From NCBI RefSeq assembly GCF_963667775.1, contig NZ_OY764015.1, positions 2,029,001 through 2,093,000 on the forward strand: a stretch of 64,000 nucleotides of DNA, written 5' to 3'. The translations under genes and the position numbers were made by a program. Every line of letters begins with the position of its first letter. Position 1 is the first letter of the stretch. The DNA is from an uncultured Trichococcus sp. (GTDB lineage: Bacteria; Bacillota; Bacilli; Lactobacillales; Aerococcaceae). The notes under the pieces were generated by a model. It saw nothing but the letters and a program-made list of their open reading frames with translations. It was not told the origin of the DNA and did not search any database. Shown in pieces: positions 1 through 7,510 of this stretch.

Positions 1-1011
1 TATAGCCAACCAACCCCCAACGTTGAACCAAAATATGGCAAAGGCTACGGCAAACAAACCAATACTGCCATTTTTTGCCGACAGCATCAAGCCGGCTGCC
101 GTGATGATTTGAGCGTAAGAAAGGAGCATGGCTGTCTTTGCCGATAGCCTGTCCGTCAACCACCCGAACACCGGACGTCCGATGCCGTTGAACACTGCAA
201 ATATCGATATGAACAGCACCACATCCTTTTGCGCCATCCCTATCAACTCAGTGCCGATGCTGCTTGTCAAACCTATCATCATCAGTCCGATCATCGTGCC
301 GATAATGAAATTAAGGTATAACCCTTTGAAGTTTGCGGATTTCATCATTTCAGCACTCGTCACATCGCGCGCACCCGCACTCACTCCGGATGAACCCCCT
401 CCTTCAGCACCCTCGCTTTCGGGATACTTGAAAGGCATCGAAAGCATAGGCAACAGCATTCCAAAAACGATTCCCAATACGAGGAATGTTCTCGCCACCC
501 CGTATTGTTCAACCAACATTCGGGCCAACGGTGCCGTAACTAAAGGAGAAAGTCCAAACCCCAGCAGCACCAACCCGATCACAAGACCCTTTTTTTCCGG
601 GAACCATCTGGTCACTACCGCTAACGGCGCTCCGTAAGCTATCCCGACCCCTGCGCCACTGATCACACCGTAGGTAACAGTCAACACTTGAATATTCGGG
701 GCAAACGCCGATAAGATCCACCCAGCTGAAACCAGCAATGACCCCACCAAAATAGTTGCCCGCGGGCTCCATCCTTTGAAATAGCGCCCGGTCAAAAACA
801 TGAAAAGGGAATAAAACAGCAGCGCCGTCATGTATGGCAAGCCACTTTGAGCAGCCCCCACACTATACAACTCCTCCACCGGGAGACGAAAAACGCTCCA
901 TGAATAGACTGTGCCCAACATCATCATGATCACAAGTCCCAAAAATACGTATAGCCATTCACCCCTTAGCATCGGCTTCTTTTCTTTTGTTATTTTCTGT
1001 TGCATTCTCAT
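1..1011 (-). CDS. OFA-type MFS transporter, 3' end outside window
   Basis: Reading the minus strand from position 1011 gives an uninterrupted 337-codon frame that leaves the window at base 1, so the C-terminus is missing. The product is a polytopic membrane protein of the major facilitator superfamily, oxalate/formate antiporter (OFA) group. It opens with a short charged stretch, then hydrophobic segments with the family-typical glycine-rich GVGIAYGAPLAVVTRWFPEKK signature in the first half and a GIGRPVFGWLTDRLS loop in the second. Substrate is probably a small mono- or dicarboxylate, but it cannot be read from the sequence. A GAAGG box lies just upstream; a second ATG at 1005 is an alternative start with more usual spacing. 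A second OFA paralogue is encoded at 12370-13602. Confidence 0.85.
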   Translation of the reverse strand, partial: MRMQQKITKEKKPMLRGEWLYVFLGLVIMMMLGTVYSWSVFRLPVEELYSVGAAQSGLPYMTALLFYSLFMFLTGRYFKGWSPRATILVGSLLVSAGWILSAFAPNIQVLTVTYGVISGAGVGIAYGAPLAVVTRWFPEKKGLVIGLVLLGFGLSPLVTAPLARMLVEQYGVARTFLVLGIVFGMLLPMLSMPFKYPESEGAEGGGSSGVSAGARDVTSAEMMKSANFKGLYLNFIIGTMIGLMMIGLTSSIGTELIGMAQKDVVLFISIFAVFNGIGRPVFGWLTDRLSAKTAMLLSYAQIITAAGLMLSAKNGSIGLFAVAFAIFWFNVGGWLAI

Positions 1012-1098
1012 CCCGCCTTCTTTCCATTTTAAATAAATTTAAAAACACTATTCCTCCACCGGCTTGCCACGCGCTACAAGGTTAAAACCTGCACAAAA

Positions 1099-1140
1099 AA
1101 GCCAATAACAAGCCCCCTGCGGAGTACTTATTATTGGCTT
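1099..1140 (-). terminator. Rho-independent terminator after the DUF2294 gene
   Basis: The arms AAGCCAATAA (1099-1108) and TTATTGGCTT (1131-1140) form a stem. On the minus strand it is followed by a run of six T. It lies just downstream of the gene ending at 1183 and upstream of the MFS gene. Confidence 0.75.
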
Positions 1141-1182
1141 ACGCGTCGACTGGCTGTTTGCCCTTCGTTGCATCTTCCATAT

Positions 1183-1542
1183 TTACTTCATCAAACTTTC
1201 GATATCTTGATCTACAACTATTGCGATTATTTTTTCACCTGTTTTGGTGCTGACATCGGAATAGGTACTTACGATGCCTACGTCAATTACTGTTTTGATT
1301 GTTGCTTCAAGCTCTTCCCGAGCGTTCTCAAACAAAGCCGTCCGAGCATTTTTGATCAGCTGGATTCCCCCTGGGTTTCTGGCCAGATTTTTCTCAGATA
1401 TACTCAAGAAACCTTTGAGTCTTATCAGGATCAAATCCTGAAAGATGACGGTCCGTATTTTTTCTGGACCCCTACCCATTTGTTCAACTTCAAACTTACT
1501 GATCGCTTCGCTCAATTTCGATTCGATTTGTCCTTTTGTCAT
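1183..1542 (-). CDS. DUF2294 domain protein
   Basis: A 119-residue soluble protein whose whole length matches my recollection of the DUF2294 family. The recognisable blocks are an MTKGQIE opening, a YMGRGPE-like motif (here QMGRGPEKIR), an IRLKGFLSISEKNLA segment and the C-terminal DVSTKTGEKIIAIVVD block. The function of the family is not established; members are often found near formate or other one-carbon genes. I chose the ATG at 1542 because a GGGAG box sits four to five bases upstream. A longer frame from 1572 lacks a ribosome binding site. It precedes the OFA transporter on the same strand, but a terminator separates the two, so any functional link is conjecture. Confidence 0.75.
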   Translation of the reverse strand: MTKGQIESKLSEAISKFEVEQMGRGPEKIRTVIFQDLILIRLKGFLSISEKNLARNPGGIQLIKNARTALFENAREELEATIKTVIDVGIVSTYSDVSTKTGEKIIAIVVDQDIESLMK

Positions 1543-1792
1543 TGAACTCCCAGTGTATGTCATGCGCTTCAACCCCTAAATCATATGAAAGTTGTGAAAC
1601 GTTTCTTACAGCCAAAACTATAGCACACGGACATATCGTCGTCAACAAGTATCCCTTCCTCCTTATAAGGATAGGCACAACGACCGATACAGCGGATTTT
1701 AAAAGGTGTCTGCACCAAAAAAATCCCCTGAAGACCTATAGTGTCTCAAGGGAGTTTCTTTATCGCAGCAGCTTCCCGTTTCGAAGCTGCAC
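1543..1792. other. Intergenic region between DUF2294 gene and cstA
   Basis: About 250 bases without a supportable gene. It holds the upstream region of the DUF2294 gene, including a perfect GAAACGTTTC palindrome near 1597-1606, and the terminator of cstA near 1715-1757. Confidence 0.6.
1715..1757 (-). terminator. Probable terminator of cstA
   Basis: On the minus strand an imperfect stem (CTCCCTTGAGAC against GTCTTCAGGGG) is followed by seven T residues, 35 bases past the cstA stop. Confidence 0.6.
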
Positions 1793-3298
1793 TTATTCGG
1801 CTGCCACTGCTGCAGATACTGCGTCAACGGAGGCAAACGTTCCGATCGGCAGATGATCGTTCAAGAGTTCCGCTTCCGGATCCAACGCAGCCTTCTGCTT
1901 CACGCCGGTTGTCCAGTAAAGCACCAGAATCGCTACGGTCGCTACCAAACCTACCAAGTAAGTGGCGGTCTGCAGCCCCATCCGGAATCCGATCGGTTCG
2001 CTCAGGATATAGACGACGCAGGCATACAGCATGAAGGTCGCAGGCAATAAGGTGACCAAGTAATTTTTATTTTTCAGATACAGGTAACGCGTCGACATCA
2101 GTAAGGCGATGACGGCTGTGACTTGGTTCGCCCAGTTGAAGTATCTCCAGATCAGGTTGAAGTCCACTTTCGTCAGGAAGAAAGAGATGACAAACAGCGG
2201 AATCGTCAGCATCAGGATTTTTTTCATCGAATCCTGTTTGATGTTCATGTAATCAGCCAAAATCGTGCGCAGACTCCTGAAAGCGGAGAGGCCAGAAGAA
2301 ATCGGCAGGACGATGACGCCCATGATGGCGACCGTGCCGAAGACATTGCCCAATAGCAGCGTCGAAACTTGGTTGACAACTGCGGATGGCGTACCGGCAT
2401 CGATCATTTGGCTCAATGTTTGGCCATCGAACAAAGCCATGGAAGCTCCAGCCCAGATCATGGCGATGACGCCCTCAGCGATCATCATGCCGTAGAAAAG
2501 GAAGCGGCCTTCCCGCTCGTTCGTCGACGTCCGGGAAACCATCGGCGCTTGGGTCGCATGGAATCCGGAAATGGCACCGCAGGAAATCGTGAAGAACAGC
2601 GCCGGGAAAATCGGTGTGCCTTTAGGATGGAAGTTCTGCATCGCGCCCACCGTCAATTCAGGCAGGTCATGACCGCCCGTCAAAAGGCTGATGCCGATAG
2701 CTACGGTACTGATGATCAGGATTGCGCCAAACCATGGGTATACTTTCCCCATCGCCTTGTCGATCGGCAGGACTGTCGAGATGAGATAGTAAGCAAAAAT
2801 CAACAACGTAATCATCCCGATCGTCATCCAATCAGGTGTGATGCTGGCAATCAGATTGGCCGGCGAAATGACAAACACAGTTGCCACCAACAGCAAAAGC
2901 AGCATGGCGAAGATATTGACGACGTGCTTGACCGGTTTGCCCAAATATTTGCTGGTCAATTCCGGCAGATGTGCGCCGTCGTTCCGCAAGGAGATCATCC
3001 CGATCATGTAATCGTGGACGGCTCCTCCGAAGATACAGCCTACGACGATCCAAATATAGGCGACCGGACCGTAAAGCGCCCCCATAATCGGCCCGAAAAT
3101 AGGGCCCGTTCCGGCAATGTTCAGCAGTTCAATGATGGCATTTTTCGATTTTGACATCGGGACAAAGTCATATCCGTCTTTCAGCGCTTCAGCGGGGGTC
3201 TTCCGGTCGGGATCGATGGAAAAGTTCTTTTCGATGTAGCGACCATAGGTAAAGTAGCCCAGAATCAGTAAGGTGATCCCTCCAAGTAATGTAAGCAT
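1793..3298 (-). CDS. cstA: CstA-family carbon starvation / pyruvate transporter
   Basis: A 501-residue, very hydrophobic protein with the CstA hallmarks: an N-terminal RKTPAEALKDGYDFVP segment, the GTGPIFGPIMGALYGP motif, GFHATQAPMVSRTS in the middle and a C-terminal FNLIWRYFNWANQ block. Family members (E. coli BtsT and CstA) are proton-coupled transporters of pyruvate or peptides in the cytoplasmic membrane. At about 500 residues it belongs to the shorter Gram-positive class. The gene directly follows a LytT/LytS pair on the same strand, the arrangement seen for pyruvate-sensing BtsSR or LytST systems and their target carrier. Pyruvate is therefore the most likely substrate, by inference. 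GGAGG lies eight bases before the ATG. Confidence 0.9.
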   Translation of the reverse strand: MLTLLGGITLLILGYFTYGRYIEKNFSIDPDRKTPAEALKDGYDFVPMSKSKNAIIELLNIAGTGPIFGPIMGALYGPVAYIWIVVGCIFGGAVHDYMIGMISLRNDGAHLPELTSKYLGKPVKHVVNIFAMLLLLLVATVFVISPANLIASITPDWMTIGMITLLIFAYYLISTVLPIDKAMGKVYPWFGAILIISTVAIGISLLTGGHDLPELTVGAMQNFHPKGTPIFPALFFTISCGAISGFHATQAPMVSRTSTNEREGRFLFYGMMIAEGVIAMIWAGASMALFDGQTLSQMIDAGTPSAVVNQVSTLLLGNVFGTVAIMGVIVLPISSGLSAFRSLRTILADYMNIKQDSMKKILMLTIPLFVISFFLTKVDFNLIWRYFNWANQVTAVIALLMSTRYLYLKNKNYLVTLLPATFMLYACVVYILSEPIGFRMGLQTATYLVGLVATVAILVLYWTTGVKQKAALDPEAELLNDHLPIGTFASVDAVSAAVAAE

Positions 3299-3341
3299 CT
3301 TTTTTCCTCCTTCAAAATAAATGTGCGGCCAACACGTTCTT

Positions 3342-3369
3342 TCTATATCCCCACTTTACTGGAGAACAA
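3342..3369 (-). promoter_or_regulatory. Candidate cstA promoter
   Basis: On the minus strand TTGTTC (3369-3364) and TATAGA (3347-3342) are separated by 16 bases, upstream of the cstA ribosome binding site. It lies after the terminator of the regulator gene, so cstA can be transcribed on its own. I could not pick a convincing LytTR direct repeat next to it. Confidence 0.5.
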
Positions 3370-3404
3370 GAGTCTTTTGGGTCATTTACGGCCGAAACGA
3401 CAAA

Positions 3405-3432
3405 ACTGCAGGCCGAGTTGCACGCCTGCAGT
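3405..3432 (-). terminator. Terminator of the LytS/LytT operon
   Basis: Perfect nine-base arms ACTGCAGGC (3405-3413) and GCCTGCAGT (3424-3432), followed on the minus strand by TTTT. It separates the regulator genes from cstA. Confidence 0.75.
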
Positions 3433-3456
3433 CCTGAAATTCATATATTTTTTGGA

Positions 3457-4197
3457 TCAGATGCCTACTTTTTCTTTGAAGTCCTTCATATAAGAACGGC
3501 TGACGGGTACTTTCAAGCCGTGGCTCATCGTCAGTTGGAATGTATGGTTGAACCATGGTTGGATTTCCTTTATTTCCTTCAGATTGATGAGAAAGGCGCG
3601 ATGAACCCTCAAAAACGGGTGTCCGCCGATTTTTTTCTCGAGCGCACTGAGCGGCTCGTGAATGATGTAGGTCATATTTTTTGTATAGATGGTCGTTTCG
3701 CCGTTCTCGACTCCGATGGCGATGATTTCCGGGACCTGCAGCATATAGATCCGTTCATCCATCTGGATGGGCAAGACCTGAAATCCTGCATCGTTCCGTT
3801 TCGGTGGTTCCGATGCTTTGTTCTGCCCCTTTTGGTACTGCCCATAGGCTTTTTTGACCGCTTGCTGGATCCGCTCCAGCTCAAATGGCTTCAGGACGTA
3901 ATCGGTCGCGTTCAGTTCGAACGCTTTGACAGCATAGTCGTCATAGGCCGTGGCAAAAATGATCAGCGGCGGTTTCTTCAGTTTGTTGATTTTGCCAGCC
4001 AGCGAAAGGCCGCTCTCATTCGTCAGGTGAATATCCAAGAAAATCAGGTCCACCGGCTCCTCCAGCATCGTCCCGAGCGCTTCTTCGATCGAATCCGCTT
4101 GGGCGATGGCGCTCACGCCCTCGCATTTTCCCAGCAAGTACGCCAGTTCATCCCTTGCCAAGGGTTCATCATCCACAATCAATACCCGCATACTCAT
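3457..4197 (-). CDS. lytT: LytTR-family response regulator
   Basis: A 246-residue response regulator. Residues 1-120 form a receiver domain with the acidic pocket (IVDDE) and phospho-acceptor Asp55 in FLDIHL. Residues 145-245 form a LytTR DNA-binding domain (GETTIYTKNMTYIIHEPLSA, HPFLRVHRAFLINL). It is the partner of the kinase encoded just upstream; the kinase stop and this ATG overlap as ATGA, indicating translational coupling. I use the ATG at 4197 because of the overlap and an AAAGG box five bases before it. By analogy with LytST and BtsSR it should activate the adjacent cstA gene by binding a direct repeat; that target is inferred from position. Confidence 0.9.
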   Translation of the reverse strand: MSMRVLIVDDEPLARDELAYLLGKCEGVSAIAQADSIEEALGTMLEEPVDLIFLDIHLTNESGLSLAGKINKLKKPPLIIFATAYDDYAVKAFELNATDYVLKPFELERIQQAVKKAYGQYQKGQNKASEPPKRNDAGFQVLPIQMDERIYMLQVPEIIAIGVENGETTIYTKNMTYIIHEPLSALEKKIGGHPFLRVHRAFLINLKEIKEIQPWFNHTFQLTMSHGLKVPVSRSYMKDFKEKVGI

Positions 4198-5942
4198 CCC
4201 TGCCTTTCTTGATAGGGTACCGTGCAATGCACGGTCGTCCCTGTTGGTGAAGATACAAAATGCAGTTTGGCTGATTCTCCGAACAGGCTGATCAGTCGTT
4301 TATTCAAGTTCTCCAATGCCGAGCCTGTGCCTTCCAGCGACGGCACTGCCTCGTTGCCCAATTGCACCAGACGCTCGGAATCGATGCCTTCCCCATTGTC
4401 CCGGACGGAAATGAACACGCCATCGGGACTGCTTTTCACGTCGATCCATACCCGATTGTCGGTTTTCCGGCTGCCGAAAGCATGCTTGAACGCATTCTCC
4501 AGCAGAATCTGGATCAGGAAGGGCGGCAACAGTACGTCTTCCATGCCTTCCTCGACGGCAATGTCGACTTGGTAGCGGTCAGGGAAACGGGCCTGCTCGA
4601 GCGAACGGTAGGCTTCCACTTGCGTGAGTTCCTTCATCAACGGAATCAAGTTGGTGCGGGCGCCCTGGAGATTGGCCCGGAAAAAATTGCTGAGTTGGAT
4701 CAGCAGCCTCCTTGCCTGTTCGCTGTCGACCCGGATCAAGGCCGAAACGGTATTGATGGCATTGAAGAAGAAATGCGGATTCACTTGCGCCTGCAAGGAC
4801 TTGATTTCGGCATCCTGCAGCAGCTTGCTTTGGAGTTCGATTTCGCCCAATTCGATCTGGCTGGAGAAGATATTGCCGAGCCCCTCCGCCAATTGCCTTT
4901 CGACAAATGTCAATTTCGTGGCATCCGTAAAGTACAGTTTCAGGGTCCCTACTGTTTTCCCTTGCGCCTTCAACGGGATGACGAGCGCCGCTTGCAAAGG
5001 GCAGCCCGGGTGGTTGCAGCCGATTTCATCGTGGGAATGCACTTCCCTGATTTCCCCAGTCCGCAGCACTTCTTTGGACAATTCCGTCAAGATTTCGTTG
5101 GAGGCGATGTGGTGATCGCTGGCCGCACCGACATAGGCCAAAATCCGTTCGGTGTTCGTGATGCTGACGGCGGACACTTTCATCAACTGTCGGATGATTT
5201 TTGCCGCTTCTGTGCACGAGGCCTCGTTCATACCGGAACGGAAATAAGGCATCGTTCGGTTCGCCAATTGGAGTACATCATGCGTCTGCACCGCTTTGGT
5301 CTGTTCAACTTGGCGCAGCGTGGAGCCGATAATGGAAAGAAAAATGCCGGTCCCCATGCTGTTGACGAGGACCATCGGAAACGCGATGAACGTCACCAGA
5401 TTCCAAGCCGCCTGAGGATTCCGGCTCAACACCAGGATGCTGAGCATCTGGACACCTTCCGTTATGGCCCCGATCAAGAAACCTTCCTTTATCGTCGGAT
5501 AGGCATTCTTGTGCATCGTTTTGGCGCCGTACAGACCGGATATGAGCCCGATCAGGATGGAAGAAATCACATAAATATAGGCCTCTTCCCCGCCTTGGAA
5601 GAAACGGATAATGCCCGAGACAATGCCGACGGATGTACCGACCAACGGCCCGCCGATCAAGCCGGCAACGCCGATCGTGAGCACCCTTGTGTTCGCCAGG
5701 GATGCGCCTTCGGATAGCTTCATCAGCACCTGGTCTGATATGATTTGGTCATGACTGATTTCAACGCCTGTATAGTTCGAGATGACGGCGAATACGCCGA
5801 ATACGACAATCAGCTCCAATTTGGTGCTCAAGCGTTGGCGCTCCGCCAATTTATCCCTGAAATAGTGGATATTCATCAGCAGATAGGCCAATAGGATAAT
5901 CAGCCCGACTCGCTCCAATATCAAAATGAATAAGTTAAACAT
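4194..5942 (-). CDS. lytS: LytS-type sensor histidine kinase
   Basis: A 582-residue membrane kinase. Residues 1-210 hold six or so hydrophobic segments with the 5TMR-LYT signature GLIGGPLVGTSVGIVSGIIR (about 94-113). A GAF domain spans about 228-366 and contains a Cys-rich HEIGCNHPGCP-like patch (residues 307-314) also known from LytS/BtsS proteins. The His-kinase domain carries the phospho-acceptor His390 in QAQVNPHFFFN, and a HATPase domain with an N-box (ENAFKHAF) follows. LytS-family kinases of this architecture respond to extracellular pyruvate in E. coli and Bacillus, which suits the neighbouring cstA. Its RBS is GAGGAG. There is no other operon member upstream. Confidence 0.9.
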   Translation of the reverse strand: MFNLFILILERVGLIILLAYLLMNIHYFRDKLAERQRLSTKLELIVVFGVFAVISNYTGVEISHDQIISDQVLMKLSEGASLANTRVLTIGVAGLIGGPLVGTSVGIVSGIIRFFQGGEEAYIYVISSILIGLISGLYGAKTMHKNAYPTIKEGFLIGAITEGVQMLSILVLSRNPQAAWNLVTFIAFPMVLVNSMGTGIFLSIIGSTLRQVEQTKAVQTHDVLQLANRTMPYFRSGMNEASCTEAAKIIRQLMKVSAVSITNTERILAYVGAASDHHIASNEILTELSKEVLRTGEIREVHSHDEIGCNHPGCPLQAALVIPLKAQGKTVGTLKLYFTDATKLTFVERQLAEGLGNIFSSQIELGEIELQSKLLQDAEIKSLQAQVNPHFFFNAINTVSALIRVDSEQARRLLIQLSNFFRANLQGARTNLIPLMKELTQVEAYRSLEQARFPDRYQVDIAVEEGMEDVLLPPFLIQILLENAFKHAFGSRKTDNRVWIDVKSSPDGVFISVRDNGEGIDSERLVQLGNEAVPSLEGTGSALENLNKRLISLFGESAKLHFVSSPTGTTVHCTVPYQERQG

Positions 5943-6007
5943 GGCCGCTCCTCTCCGAAAATGATTATCTTCAGTTTACACCAGAAGTAACTAATTTGTG
6001 CACAAAA

Positions 6008-6043
6008 AACGATAACCCTAGCTTTGCGCTTCGGACTATCGTT
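6008..6043 (-). terminator. Terminator of the thioredoxin-like gene
   Basis: AACGAT (6008-6013) pairs with ATCGTT (6038-6043), with further pairing inside. The minus strand continues with TTTTTT. Confidence 0.7.
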
Positions 6044-6057
6044 CCTTTATCAGGCTG

Positions 6058-6396
6058 TCAAAAATTATCCGCAATCCGTTGGAATTGACGATGCAGTTCG
6101 TCCATCACCACAAAGCGGGCTTCGCGGATCATCTCCTTGCCTTCGACGAACAGCAACAATGCCGGAACGGTGAAGACGGTGAATTCGCCCGCTACTTCTG
6201 GGATATCATCGGCGTTCGCTTGGATCGCTTTGATAGTCGGGAATTCTTCCAGCATCTCCTGGACTTGCGGTTGGACCACATGACAGACGCCGCAGTTCGT
6301 CCGGGAAATATAAACAAACGCTAATTTGTTATCAGCGATGAAGTGCCGGAGTTCTTCTATTGATGTTGCTTGTTGAAAATTATTTGGATAAAACAC
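6058..6396 (-). CDS. Thioredoxin-family protein
   Basis: A small cytosolic thioredoxin-fold protein with the active-site motif CGVC about residues 35-38 and the cis-proline loop FTVPALLLF. It therefore probably reduces disulfides or protects thiols; the partner is unknown. Two starts are possible. The GTG at 6396 has an AGAAGG box exactly seven bases upstream and gives a protein of 112 residues beginning at FYPNNFQ. An ATG at 6420 would add eight acidic residues but has no ribosome binding site and lies only eight bases after a TATAAT box. I favour the GTG. It is monocistronic, between the manA terminator and its own terminator. Confidence 0.8.
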   Translation of the reverse strand: MFYPNNFQQATSIEELRHFIADNKLAFVYISRTNCGVCHVVQPQVQEMLEEFPTIKAIQANADDIPEVAGEFTVFTVPALLLFVEGKEMIREARFVVMDELHRQFQRIADNF

Positions 6397-6483
6397 AGAT
6401 TGACCTTCTTCCTCATTCATTTTTTGTCATTATAGCACTTGAATCGGAATAAGTCCGTTTTGCGGATTTTATGGTACAAAGTC

Positions 6484-6521
6484 AAAAAAACTGTCCATCA
6501 AAAGACGGTCAGTTTTTTGCA
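6484..6521 (-). terminator. Terminator of the man operon
   Basis: AAAAAACTGTCC (6485-6496) pairs with GGTCAGTTTTTT (6507-6518). The poly-A/poly-T flanks allow action on both strands. It lies just after the manA stop. Confidence 0.7.
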
Positions 6522-6530
6522 TCGGATACT

Positions 6531-7490
6531 TTAACTATTTTTCGGTCCTGGTGTCGACGCAATCAGTTCCATTTCGCCAGACAATCCCCACGCCTCGACC
6601 GGAGCAGGAAGAATGAAATGATCCCCCTTCTTCAAAGCGTACACGTTATCGGCAACAGTGAGTTCCCCCGCCCCTTCGATAACGCTGACAAGCGTATAAG
6701 GTGCTGCCTTTTTGAAAGCCATGTGCGATTGGATAGCCCACTTGTGCACGGTGAAATAATCGCTCTTGATGAAGGTCGTCAGCGTGTTGCCGTCCGTCGA
6801 CTTGACTTCGAAATGATTGACGAAATCCCGGTGAGGAATCATGGACACTTCAAGGGATTGCTGGATATGCAGATCCCGTTTGCAGCCGGAGTCATCCAAT
6901 CGGTCGTAGTCATAGACGCGATAGGTCGTGTTGCTGCTTTGCTGTGTTTCCAGCGTCAGGATGCCCGCGCCGATCGCATGGATCGTTCCGCTCGGCACAT
7001 AATAGAAGTCGCCCGCCTTCACCTTCACACTGCGCAGCAAATCTTGCCAATTGCCCTCATCGATCATTTTTTTGAACTGCTCTTTTGTCGTGGCGTTGTG
7101 GCCGTAGATGATTTCGGCGCCTTCATCCGCATCGATGATGTACCAGCATTCCGTTTTGCCCTGCTCGCCTGCATGCTTCAAGCCATAGTCATCATCAGGA
7201 TGCACCTGGACGGACAACTCTTCCTTGGCATCGATGATTTTGGCCATCAACGGAAATACTTTCGAGGAAGGATTCCCGAACAATTCTGGATGCTTCGCGT
7301 AAAGGACATCCAACGGCACGCCGGCGTAAACACCGTTCGCAACAGTGCCGGTTCCGTCCGGATGTGCGCTGATTGCCCAGCATTCCCCGGTATGTTCGGA
7401 AGGAAGCACGTAACCATAGATATCCCTCAGTTTCGCACCTCCCCAAATTTTCTCCTGCAATTTCGGTTTCATGAATAATGGTTCCTTCAT
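6531..7490 (-). CDS. manA: Mannose-6-phosphate isomerase, class I
   Basis: A 319-residue type I phosphomannose isomerase that interconverts mannose 6-phosphate and fructose 6-phosphate, linking mannose uptake to glycolysis. The cupin fold is recognisable from the N-terminal EKIWGGAKLRD, the zinc-ligand region LSVQVHPDDDYG with the following KTECWYI, and the FYYVPSGTIHAIGAG segment. Length is normal for the Gram-positive class (about 315-320). I start at the ATG at 7490, six bases after GGAGG; a longer frame would overlap manR and has no signal. It is the last gene of manP-manR-manA, 20 bases after manR, so the three are likely co-expressed. Confidence 0.93.
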   Translation of the reverse strand: MKEPLFMKPKLQEKIWGGAKLRDIYGYVLPSEHTGECWAISAHPDGTGTVANGVYAGVPLDVLYAKHPELFGNPSSKVFPLMAKIIDAKEELSVQVHPDDDYGLKHAGEQGKTECWYIIDADEGAEIIYGHNATTKEQFKKMIDEGNWQDLLRSVKVKAGDFYYVPSGTIHAIGAGILTLETQQSSNTTYRVYDYDRLDDSGCKRDLHIQQSLEVSMIPHRDFVNHFEVKSTDGNTLTTFIKSDYFTVHKWAIQSHMAFKKAAPYTLVSVIEGAGELTVADNVYALKKGDHFILPAPVEAWGLSGEMELIASTPGPKNS

Positions 7491-7510
7491 CTTCTTCCTC
7501 CTAAATTCAT

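Noticed and set aside
1594-1612. cre box upstream of the DUF2294 gene (GAAACGTTTC palindrome)
   Set aside because: The bases flanking the CG do not fit TGWAANCGNTNWCA; three mismatches on one side alone.
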